Below, piece by piece: positions 27,217 to 35,005 of a stretch of 52,277 nucleotides of DNA. The DNA comes from Planctomycetia bacterium (GTDB taxonomy: Bacteria > Planctomycetota > Planctomycetia > Pirellulales > PALSA-1355), in NCBI GenBank assembly GCA_016200205.1, contig JACQFF010000150.1:1-52277 (forward strand). The letters are read 5' to 3'. The notes beneath the pieces are model-generated. The model did no database searches. It was not told the origin of the DNA and was given only the letters and a program-made list of their open reading frames with translations. The position numbers were made by a program, and so were the translations under genes. Numbering within the stretch: the stretch's first letter is position 1; every line of letters starts with the position of its first letter.

Positions 27217-29202
27217 ATGACCGTTTCTTCGATCAACAAGATCCTGATTGCGAATCGCGGCGAGATCGCTCGGAGGATCATGCGCACGTGTCGGGAGATG
27301 GGGATTGCGACTGTGGCGGTTTGCTCGAATCCCGATCGCGACGCTCCGTTTGTCAAGGAAGCGGATGAAGCCGTGCCGCTCGGCGGCACGCACCCCTCGG
27401 AATCCTATCTGCGCATCGACGCCATCGTTGATGCCGCACGCAAGACCTCCAGCGATGCCATTCACCCCGGTTACGGTTTTCTTGCCGAAAACGCGGCGTT
27501 CGCCCGCGCTTGCCAGGAATCCGGCATCGGGTTCGTCGGGCCATCGGCAGAAGTGATTGCGGCGATGGGCTCGAAGATCGAAGCCAAGCGGCGCATGCAA
27601 ATTGCTGATGTGCCTCTGCTGCCGAGCGTCGAAGTCGGTAATCAGCCGGCGGACCAGGTCCTGCGCCAGGCGGAACCTTTCGGGTGGCCTTTGCTCATCA
27701 AGGCATCGGCGGGCGGCGGCGGCCGAGGAATGCGCATCGTTCGCCAGGCGGCCGAGTTCGCCTCGCTCATCGAGACCGCGCGTCGGGAATCGCAGGCCGC
27801 CTTCGGCGACGCGGCGGTTTTTGTCGAGCCGTACGTCGAAGCGGCCCGGCACATTGAGATCCAAATATTCGGCGACACGCATGGCAACGTCGTGCATCTG
27901 TTCGAACGCGAGTGTTCGATCCAAAGGCGCCATCAGAAGATCATTGAAGAATCGCCTTCGATGGCGCTGGACGACGCTTTACGCCGCGCGATGACCAGCG
28001 CCGCCGTGCGAGCCGCCAAGGAAATTGGGTACGTTAACGCTGGCACCGTCGAGTTTTTGTTGACACCCGACGGAAAATTCTATTTCCTGGAAGTCAACAC
28101 GCGTCTGCAAGTCGAGCATCCGGTCACCGAATGCGTAACCGGGCTCGATCTGGTGAGGCTGCAAATCCTGGTCGCGGCGGGCGAACCGCTGCCGGCGGAA
28201 GTTCATGAACTGGCGATGCACGGTCATGCCATCGAAGCGCGACTTTACGCCGAGGACCCCCGGCAAGATTATTTGCCCTCCGCTGGCAGGTTGCACCGGT
28301 TTCGGTTGCCGGCGGCGGCGGGCATCCGCGTCGAATCGGCGGTCGGTGAATCCGCGGTGATCTCGCCCTACTACGACCCCATGTTGGCGAAGGTCATCGT
28401 GCATGCTCCCACGCGGGTCGAGGCGGCCCGGCGTCTGCGTCATGCTCTCGCGCGTGCGCAGATTCACGGTTTGAGCACGAATCGCGAGTTGCTCGTGCGT
28501 ACGCTCGAACATCCCGATTTCCTGCGGGGTCAGATCGACACCCGTTTTCTCGAGCGTCACGACCCGGCCGCATTAGCAGCGCCGTTGGGCGACGACCATG
28601 CTGAGCGATTGCACGCGGCGGCAGCAGCTCTGGCGTCCCAGGCAGCGCGGCGGCGCGAGGCGAAAGTGCTGGACAAAATACCTTCCGGCTGGCGGAACAA
28701 TCCGTCGCAGTTTCAGCAGACTCGTTTCCTGGGTCATGGCGGTGAGATCGCCATTGAATACCGGTTTCAGCGAGAAGGTTTGCAACTGCGAATCGACGGC
28801 CACGAACAACCCCACGTACGCTGCGAAGTCGCCACGCCCGCGCAGATCCAAATGCACATGGCCGGCATCCAGCGAACTTTTGCCGTCCACTGCGTCGGGA
28901 ACACGTTTTACGTCGATAGTCCGCTGGGCAGCTCGGCGCTCGTGGAAATTCCGCGTTTTCCCGTCCCGCAGGACGAAACCGCGGCCGGTTCGCTCGTGGC
29001 TCCGCTGCCCGGCGTTGTGAATGAAGTCAGGGTAAAAAAAGGTGACACCGTTTCGGCAGGTGATGTGCTGTTGGTGATCGACTCCATGAAGGTCTTTCAT
29101 TGGATTTCCGCGCCGCTTTCCGGCCGCATTGCAGAACTCCGCGTCGAGGCGGGCAACCACGTCGACGGCGGCACCGTGCTGGCGGTGATTGAAGAATTTT
29201 AG
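27217..29202 (+). CDS. Biotin carboxylase/BCCP (alpha) subunit
   Basis: 661 residues. The N-terminal biotin carboxylase begins INKILIANRGEIARR, and the ATP-grasp has Lys162 with the glycine loop GGGGRGM (166-172). The catalytic stretch FLEVNTRLQVEHPVTE and the C-terminal lid are present. The C-terminus is a biotinyl domain with the biotin-accepting Lys625 in DSMKV (usual form AMKM, so the residue after Lys is Val). It carboxylates its own biotin with ATP and bicarbonate and feeds the carboxyltransferase encoded upstream. Architecture and length match the alpha subunits LiuD/MccA, AtuF and mycobacterial AccA-type proteins. The ribosome site is weak. Confidence 0.93.
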   Translation: MTVSSINKILIANRGEIARRIMRTCREMGIATVAVCSNPDRDAPFVKEADEAVPLGGTHPSESYLRIDAIVDAARKTSSDAIHPGYGFLAENAAFARACQESGIGFVGPSAEVIAAMGSKIEAKRRMQIADVPLLPSVEVGNQPADQVLRQAEPFGWPLLIKASAGGGGRGMRIVRQAAEFASLIETARRESQAAFGDAAVFVEPYVEAARHIEIQIFGDTHGNVVHLFERECSIQRRHQKIIEESPSMALDDALRRAMTSAAVRAAKEIGYVNAGTVEFLLTPDGKFYFLEVNTRLQVEHPVTECVTGLDLVRLQILVAAGEPLPAEVHELAMHGHAIEARLYAEDPRQDYLPSAGRLHRFRLPAAAGIRVESAVGESAVISPYYDPMLAKVIVHAPTRVEAARRLRHALARAQIHGLSTNRELLVRTLEHPDFLRGQIDTRFLERHDPAALAAPLGDDHAERLHAAAAALASQAARRREAKVLDKIPSGWRNNPSQFQQTRFLGHGGEIAIEYRFQREGLQLRIDGHEQPHVRCEVATPAQIQMHMAGIQRTFAVHCVGNTFYVDSPLGSSALVEIPRFPVPQDETAAGSLVAPLPGVVNEVRVKKGDTVSAGDVLLVIDSMKVFHWISAPLSGRIAELRVEAGNHVDGGTVLAVIEEF

Positions 29203-29225
29203 AGCAATCAAACAAAACTTGAGTT

Positions 29226-29274
29226 TAGCGCTTACAAGAACCGTTTGAGAGCCGCTTGCGGTTTAGCAGCGCTA
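29226..29274 (+). repeat. Nested hairpin before the AtuA gene
   Basis: Outer arms TAGCGCT (29226-29232) and AGCGCTA (29268-29274) enclose inner arms AACCG (29239-29243) and CGGTT (29259-29263). It ends 24 bp before the AtuA ATG. It contains CCGCTTGCGGTTTAGCA (29252-29268), nearly repeated in the dnaK-clpB gap. Role unknown; possibly an attenuator or a dispersed element. Confidence 0.55.
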
Positions 29275-29298
29275 TTCACCCACGCCGAGAGTATCCCC

Positions 29299-31398
29299 AT
29301 GTCCACACCACTTCGAATCGCGAATTGTTCTGGCTTCTACGGCGACCGCTTTTCCGCGGCCCGAGAGATGGTCGAGGGCGGACCAATCGACTTCTTGACC
29401 GGCGATTATCTTGCCGAGCTGACCATGATGATCCTCTGGAAGGCCCGACAAAAGGATGCGTCGCGGGGCTATGCCCTTACGTTCCTCAGGCAGATGGAGG
29501 ACGTCCTGGGAGAGGCGCTCGACCGGGGCATCAAGATTGTCACTAACGCCGGAGGGCTCAACCCGGCGGCATTAACGGCTGAACTGCGAACGCTCTGCGA
29601 TCGACTTGGTTTGAAGGCCAAAATTCTCCACGTCGACGGCGATGACCTGATGCCCGACCTCGACGCACTGCAACAAGCGGGTCACGAGCTAAAACATCTC
29701 GATACGCTCATGCCGTTGCGCGAGCTGCGGGCAAAGCTATTGAGTGCCAACGCATATCTGGGCGCTTGGGGCATCGTGGAGGCGCTCGGGCAGGGAGCCC
29801 AGATCGTTGTTTGTCCCCGAGTCACCGACGCTTCGGTTGTCGTTGGCCCAGCGGCTTGGCATTTCGGCTGGCAGAGGAATGATTGGAACAAACTGGCCGG
29901 AGCGGTCGTCGCCGGGCATGTGGTGGAATGTGGCGCCCAGTGCACCGGTGGTAACTACGCGTTCTTCCAGGAGGTGCCTGGGCTGGAACACCCAGGTTTC
30001 CCGATCGTGGAGATGCTCGAGGACGGCTCTTGCGTGATCACGAAGCATGAAGGAACCGGTGGCCTTGTTTCGGTGGGAACGGTTACGGCCCAGTTGCTCT
30101 ATGAAATCGACAAGCCAGCCTACGTCAACCCCGACGTGGTCGCCCGTTTCGACACGATCCAATTGGAACAAGAGGGTCGTGACCGCGTTCGCATTTTCGG
30201 TGTCCGCGGCGAACCCGCGCCGTCCACGGTCAAAGTCTGTTTGAACTATTTGGGTGGCTACCGCAACCAGATGACGTTCGTTTTGACGGGTTTGGATATC
30301 GACGAGAAGGCCGCCTTGGTCGAACGGACATTGCGTAGCGCGCTGGATGTGGCGGGGTTTGACTCGTTCGAGATTGACTTGGCACGCACCGACAAGTCCG
30401 ACGCCGCGACGAATCAAGAAGCCTCGGCGCTACTGAAAGTGACTGTCAAGAGCCACGATGTCAAGCTGGTGGATCGAGCCTTTTCGAGTCCTATTATCGA
30501 AATGGCGTTGGCGAGCTATCCCGGCTTCTTTTGCACGACGCCGCCGACCGAGGCGAGTCCCTTTGGCGTCTATTGGCCCACGCTGGTTCCGGCCGACGCA
30601 CCAAGGCATGCGGTTGTGTTGCAAGACGGAACACGGATTCCGGTTCCACCTACCGCGCCCAATCAAGATCACGTTAGGGTCGGTGTTCAACCGCCAAAGA
30701 TGCCGAGTGTTCCGACAGGACCAGTAAGCTCGGCACCTGTGGGCACTCTTTTCGGAGCGCGCTCCGGCGATAAAGGGGGTAACGCGAACGTCGGCGTCTG
30801 GGCGCGCGATAACCAGAGTTACGCCTGGCTCGAGTCGTTTCTGACGCCCCAGCGGTTCCAGCAACTGGTTCCGGAAGCTGCTCGCTTGGACGTCCGTCGC
30901 TACGAGTTACCAAACTTGAAAGCGCTCAACTTCGTCGTCATCGGCCTGCTCGGCGAGGGCGTGGCTTCCTCGGTTCGATTCGACCCGCAAGCCAAAAGTC
31001 TCGCCGAGTATTTGCGTTCGAGGGTGGTTGAGCTACCTTACGCACTGTTATCTGACCTGGAGCCGGTCAAAATCTACGATGCCTGGAATTCGCTACAGGC
31101 TCACTTCTTGTGCCAACTCCTGGCCGACGCGGGCATTTCGGCTCGCGTTGCCAGTAACGCGGTGGAACTCTTACCTGGCCCAATTCCGTTTCAATTGGCA
31201 ACGTGCCCGGTCTTGGTCGCGAAATCGGATGTCTATCGGGCATGCTCGATTGTCGGAGAATACGAGAGCCGACTAAAGGGTCGTTCTTCCGTCGACGAAC
31301 GTTCTTCCGAGCCCTTTTGTTATCACTGTGGGGCTGCGATCGCGGACCTGCAGACTTCTTGCCCGCAGTGCGGTTGCGAACTCGAGTGGTCGGAATAA
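29299..31398 (+). CDS. AtuA-family (DUF1446) protein with DUF2007-like and zinc-ribbon tail
   Basis: 699 residues from ATG 29299. Residues 1 to about 450 match the AtuA/DUF1446 core (RIANCSGFYGDR, DFLTGDYLAELTMMIL, VTNAGGLNPAAL, CPRVTDASVVVGPAAWHFGW, ECGAQCTGGNY). The ferredoxin-like C-terminal AtuA domain spans about 478-580 (GTLFGARSGDKGGNANVGVWA). Then come two parts not expected in AtuA: a DUF2007-like domain (about 589-657, VKIYDAWNSLQAHFLCQLLADAG) and a zinc ribbon (CysxxCys at 674/677 and 688/691). AtuA is needed for acyclic terpene use in Pseudomonas but its reaction is not established. As fourth gene of the carboxylase run it probably acts on the carboxylated or hydrated acyl-CoA. 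Confidence 0.88.
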   Translation: MSTPLRIANCSGFYGDRFSAAREMVEGGPIDFLTGDYLAELTMMILWKARQKDASRGYALTFLRQMEDVLGEALDRGIKIVTNAGGLNPAALTAELRTLCDRLGLKAKILHVDGDDLMPDLDALQQAGHELKHLDTLMPLRELRAKLLSANAYLGAWGIVEALGQGAQIVVCPRVTDASVVVGPAAWHFGWQRNDWNKLAGAVVAGHVVECGAQCTGGNYAFFQEVPGLEHPGFPIVEMLEDGSCVITKHEGTGGLVSVGTVTAQLLYEIDKPAYVNPDVVARFDTIQLEQEGRDRVRIFGVRGEPAPSTVKVCLNYLGGYRNQMTFVLTGLDIDEKAALVERTLRSALDVAGFDSFEIDLARTDKSDAATNQEASALLKVTVKSHDVKLVDRAFSSPIIEMALASYPGFFCTTPPTEASPFGVYWPTLVPADAPRHAVVLQDGTRIPVPPTAPNQDHVRVGVQPPKMPSVPTGPVSSAPVGTLFGARSGDKGGNANVGVWARDNQSYAWLESFLTPQRFQQLVPEAARLDVRRYELPNLKALNFVVIGLLGEGVASSVRFDPQAKSLAEYLRSRVVELPYALLSDLEPVKIYDAWNSLQAHFLCQLLADAGISARVASNAVELLPGPIPFQLATCPVLVAKSDVYRACSIVGEYESRLKGRSSVDERSSEPFCYHCGAAIADLQTSCPQCGCELEWSE

Positions 31399-31472
31399 TC
31401 GGCCGCCCCTGCTTCGGACGAGGTTCGACTCGGGGCCGACAAAGTAAATGCCCGTTGATAACGCATGTGACG

Positions 31473-31667
31473 CTAGCCAATTCGACGGGCGATCCGCGCC
31501 GGCAGCGTCAGCACCGCATGAAGCGTGTCGAAGATCGCATCAAAGGTCAGGCCGATCAGGCGGAAGGGCAGCAAAAGCGCCCACACCAGCGGGTAAACCA
31601 ATAGCACAAGAATCGCCAGCGGCCAACAGACCACCAGCAATAGGCACCACAGCAGGAATGTTAGCAT
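31473..31667 (-). CDS. Small conserved membrane protein
   Basis: 64 residues, ATG at 31667. The sequence is strongly hydrophobic (LLWCLLLVVCWPLAILVLLVYPLVW) with two likely helices and a basic end (LPARIARRIG). I recall similar short proteins (LLLPFRL core) across several phyla, function unknown. The ribosome site is weak. It lies between the AtuA-type gene and the acyl-CoA ligase, on the ligase strand but downstream of it, so it could be the last gene of that unit. Confidence 0.65.
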   Translation of the reverse strand: MLTFLLWCLLLVVCWPLAILVLLVYPLVWALLLPFRLIGLTFDAIFDTLHAVLTLPARIARRIG

Positions 31668-31891
31668 TGGTCGATTGCATCCGTTGTTTCAGCTTGGCTT
31701 AGCACTCGGTTATTCGCTCAGTCGCCAACGATATTGGCCGGCATTTCGCATTTGGATGGAGCCTGGCCTGTTGAGCCATTGCAAGGCGTGTTCATAAGTC
31801 GTTTGCCGCTGGTTTCGCGAGGGCTATTCCTTGGTACTTTCCGAGCACGGGCGGAGCCAGCGACACACCAAGACAAGTAAGAACGATTTTT

Positions 31892-33469
31892 TCAACATGC
31901 CGTTTGGGGCCGCGAGGCCGCTTGCTCGCGGAGCACGCGGCGCAAAACCTTGCCAATGTTGCTCTTGGGCAGCGCCGGCAGAAAGTGTACCTGGGAGGGG
32001 GCCTTGAACCGCGCTACCAGTCGGCACACGTGGTCGATCACCTCGGACTGGCTGACCCGCGCGCCTGGCCTGGCGACCACGAAAGCCACCACGTTTTCGC
32101 CGTACACTGGGTCGGGCACGCCAACCACGGCCGCCTCGGCCACCGCCGGATGCTGGTGCAGCACCGCTTCCAACTCGGCCGGGTAGATGTTCTCGCCGCC
32201 GCGAATGATCATGTCCTTCTTACGATCGACGACAAACAGGTAGCCCTCACGATCCAAGTAACCGACGTCGCCCGTGTGCAGCCAGCCGCCGCGCAGAATC
32301 TGCTCGCTCTCTTGCGGACGATTGTGGTACCCCTGCATGACGATCGGCCCGCGAATGCAGATCTCACCGCGCTCACCCGGCGCCAGAGGCCGGTCGTCGT
32401 CGCCGACGATGCGCAGTTCGGTATTCAAGTAGGCGCGTCCCGCCGAACCGGGGCGATAGGGCTCGCTGCGCCGGTTGGCCGTGCCCAACCCGGTGGCTTC
32501 GGTCAATCCGTACACCTCGCGGATGCGGCACGGATAACGGTGCATAAAGGCCTGGGCCAGTTCGACACTCAAGGGTGCCCCGCCGCAGATGACTTCGGCC
32601 AGCGACGACAGATCGTACTGGCTGGCATGTGGGTGATGCAGCAGTACGGCCAGGATCGTCGGCACCGCGGCCATCGTCGTGCAGTGATGCTCTTGGATCA
32701 GGGCCATGAACCGTTCGGGATCGAACCAGCGCATCTGCACGAGATGGCTCTTGTCAGCCAGGTGATCCGGTGTCAGCAGCAGGTCGTTCATGATGGCCAC
32801 GCCGAAAATGTGGGCAATCGGCATGGCGCTTAGCGTGGTCCGCGGCCCCTGCCAAGAATCGAGCGCCGACGCGTCGGCGACGGCCGCGGCACTGGCCAAC
32901 AGGTTGGCGTGCGAGAGTAATACGCCCTTGGGCCGGCCGGTGGTTCCCGATGAATACAGCATAAGGGCCACATCCGCGGCGTCGATCCGCGGCAAGGAGG
33001 TCCGCGGCGCATAGTTCAATAGTGCATCGAGCCGGATTTCGGGCGGCGTGGCCCGCGGATCGTCGGTCGCCCCCTGCACGAGAAGGTGCCGCACGTGCCG
33101 CAGGCCCGCGACGGCCTCGCGCACGGTCGGCAGCCGCTCGACGTCGGTGATGACCAACTGCGCCCCGGTGTCGGCCAGCACATAGCGTAACTCGGCGGCT
33201 GCGGCCTGCGGCATGACGGGAATGGCCGTGCCGCCGATGCGAAAGATGGCCTGGAACACGGGATAGACCAAGGCGTGGTTCATCATCAGCGTGACGGCCC
33301 GACCACCACGCGCGAGCCCCATTTCGGCCATCGCCGCGTGCAACCGCCGGCCACGCTCCAGGATTTCCCAGTTGGTAAACCGCTCGCCCTCGATTTCGAG
33401 GCACAAGCGTTCTCCCAGCCGCTCGGCGGAGGCTTCCGCAAGCTGAGCCAGATTGTTTATCGCCGCCAT
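31892..33469 (-). CDS. Acyl-CoA synthetase (AMP-binding)
   Basis: 525 residues of the ANL superfamily. ATP-binding YSSGTTGRPKGVLLSH (about 171-186), adenine region CGGAPLS and YGLTEATG, the hinge/ribose Asp in LHTGDVGYLDREGYLFVVDRKKD, and the catalytic Lys in PKSNIGKVLRR near the C-terminus are all present. It activates a carboxylic acid to acyl-AMP and then acyl-CoA. GGGAG is about 9 bases upstream of the ATG. In context it could load the substrate of the carboxylase cluster (compare AtuH). Substrate length or branching cannot be read from sequence. Confidence 0.9.
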   Translation of the reverse strand: MAAINNLAQLAEASAERLGERLCLEIEGERFTNWEILERGRRLHAAMAEMGLARGGRAVTLMMNHALVYPVFQAIFRIGGTAIPVMPQAAAAELRYVLADTGAQLVITDVERLPTVREAVAGLRHVRHLLVQGATDDPRATPPEIRLDALLNYAPRTSLPRIDAADVALMLYSSGTTGRPKGVLLSHANLLASAAAVADASALDSWQGPRTTLSAMPIAHIFGVAIMNDLLLTPDHLADKSHLVQMRWFDPERFMALIQEHHCTTMAAVPTILAVLLHHPHASQYDLSSLAEVICGGAPLSVELAQAFMHRYPCRIREVYGLTEATGLGTANRRSEPYRPGSAGRAYLNTELRIVGDDDRPLAPGERGEICIRGPIVMQGYHNRPQESEQILRGGWLHTGDVGYLDREGYLFVVDRKKDMIIRGGENIYPAELEAVLHQHPAVAEAAVVGVPDPVYGENVVAFVVARPGARVSQSEVIDHVCRLVARFKAPSQVHFLPALPKSNIGKVLRRVLREQAASRPQTAC

Positions 33470-33775
33470 TCCCGGTGTGCTCCCCGTCGATGTGAACCGG
33501 CCTGCGAAAGACCAGGATAGCGAATTCGGCGGCCGAAGCCGCGCGAAAAAAGGGGAAAAATCGAGAAATAATGTCCGTTCTGACCGCCGGCGGCAATTAT
33601 TAGGTTGGATCCTTAGATCGGTCGCAATCGTACGCCGGGCGTTCGCATGGTACGCGCTCGCTATCCAGTGAGCGTTCCCTTATTTGGGGCGCGCTTAGAC
33701 CGGCGGGCATTGTCAGGCTGGATCAGCTTCAGGCCCGGTCCAATTGGCAAATTTTGGCGGGAGGATTTCGCGCTA
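33470..33775. other. Divergent promoter gap
   Basis: 306 bp between the divergent acyl-CoA ligase and PEP-CTERM genes. No gene, repeat or clear promoter box is recognised. Confidence 0.4.
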
Positions 33776-34861
33776 ATGAACTCTCAACGCACATTCGCCG
33801 GCGTCTTCGAATTAGTTCGACAAAAGAAACATGCCTTCCACGAGCGCACGCCAAGCCGCCCGTGGCGGTTGGCGAGTGGTTCCGGGGGCTTTGCGGGTTG
33901 TGCTGCCCTGATAATTGGGATCCTGCTGTGCCCGGCGCCTGCTCCGGCGGGCATGGTGAGCCAGAGTGTGACCGCTTTTGGAGGGGGTGGCGTCGGCACC
34001 GATCAGCTGAACGTTACCGTCAGCTCGCTCTTGCCATTGATTCTTCAGACGGAGAACAAGGACGAAGCCTTCGCGCAGGGGGTGCTGAACGGTCCAGCGG
34101 GCACGGCCACGATCAACGTGCATGCCTGCTCTTCGCCACCGAATCCTGGGCCAGGGGGAACCGCGGGCGCGAATGTGGTCCTCGATTTCGCGGACACGTA
34201 CCAAATCACCTCGACGACGCTGCCGATCGGCACTCCGGTTTTCGTCACCTTGATCGCCAATGGGGCCCGCCAAGAAACGACGGTGCTCGACGCCGACGCG
34301 GGATTTGAAAACAGTTTTAACGTCGCTGGCAGCCTTGGCGGAGCCAGTATCTCTTTCCAGCTTGGAGGTGTGCCGTATTCGTTCCCCGGCTCATTCAGCC
34401 ATCGAATCAATCTCGTCGATGGCGACAATCAGTCCCACGACGGACTATTCAACGGGGTGGATTCCCAGCAGTTAATGACGCTGGTTGGAGGCCGCTTGCA
34501 ATCCGGGGTCGTTTCGGCGCTCGTCGGCGATTTTGTCTTCGTTGGCGTTTCGGCGGAAGCCCATTCCCAAAGCTCTGCGACATACAGGGCATTAGCCGAT
34601 GCCGACGCCCAAATGGTGCTCAGTTGGGGCATCCATCCCTTCGACAGCTCGATTCAAATTGTCAACGTGACGTACCCTGGCGAACCGGTGCCCGATAACA
34701 GCGATCTCACCCTCGATGCGCTACTACAGCTATTGCCGCCTCGGCCGCCGACGGTACCAGGGGTACCAGAACCTGGGACGTTGATTCTTTTGGGCCAAGC
34801 CTTGGCTGCCGGTCTGGGCTTTACATGCTGGCGTCGTCGCCGTTCTCGATCAAGCCAATAG
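33776..34861 (+). CDS. PEP-CTERM secreted protein
   Basis: 361 residues from ATG 33776, with GAGG at 33761-33764. A long signal region precedes a beta-rich, Ala/Gly/Ser-rich body. The C-terminus is a clear PEP-CTERM sorting signal: VPEPGTLILLG, a hydrophobic helix and a basic CWRRRRSRSS end. Such proteins are sorted by exosortase to the cell surface or into extracellular matrix. No exosortase gene is visible in the window. The body has no catalytic motif I recognise. Confidence 0.85.
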   Translation: MNSQRTFAGVFELVRQKKHAFHERTPSRPWRLASGSGGFAGCAALIIGILLCPAPAPAGMVSQSVTAFGGGGVGTDQLNVTVSSLLPLILQTENKDEAFAQGVLNGPAGTATINVHACSSPPNPGPGGTAGANVVLDFADTYQITSTTLPIGTPVFVTLIANGARQETTVLDADAGFENSFNVAGSLGGASISFQLGGVPYSFPGSFSHRINLVDGDNQSHDGLFNGVDSQQLMTLVGGRLQSGVVSALVGDFVFVGVSAEAHSQSSATYRALADADAQMVLSWGIHPFDSSIQIVNVTYPGEPVPDNSDLTLDALLQLLPPRPPTVPGVPEPGTLILLGQALAAGLGFTCWRRRRSRSSQ

Positions 34862-35005
34862 CTGGGACTTCTTCGACGATTGCCCAACGATGAAGCCGGT
34901 GCAGGTTGTACCCGGCACGGACGGGGGCGGTGGGTTCCATCGGCATGTCGATTCAGGATGGCCGACGACTCGCGCGGGCACAGAGCCGACGTCAGATCAA
35001 GCTGA

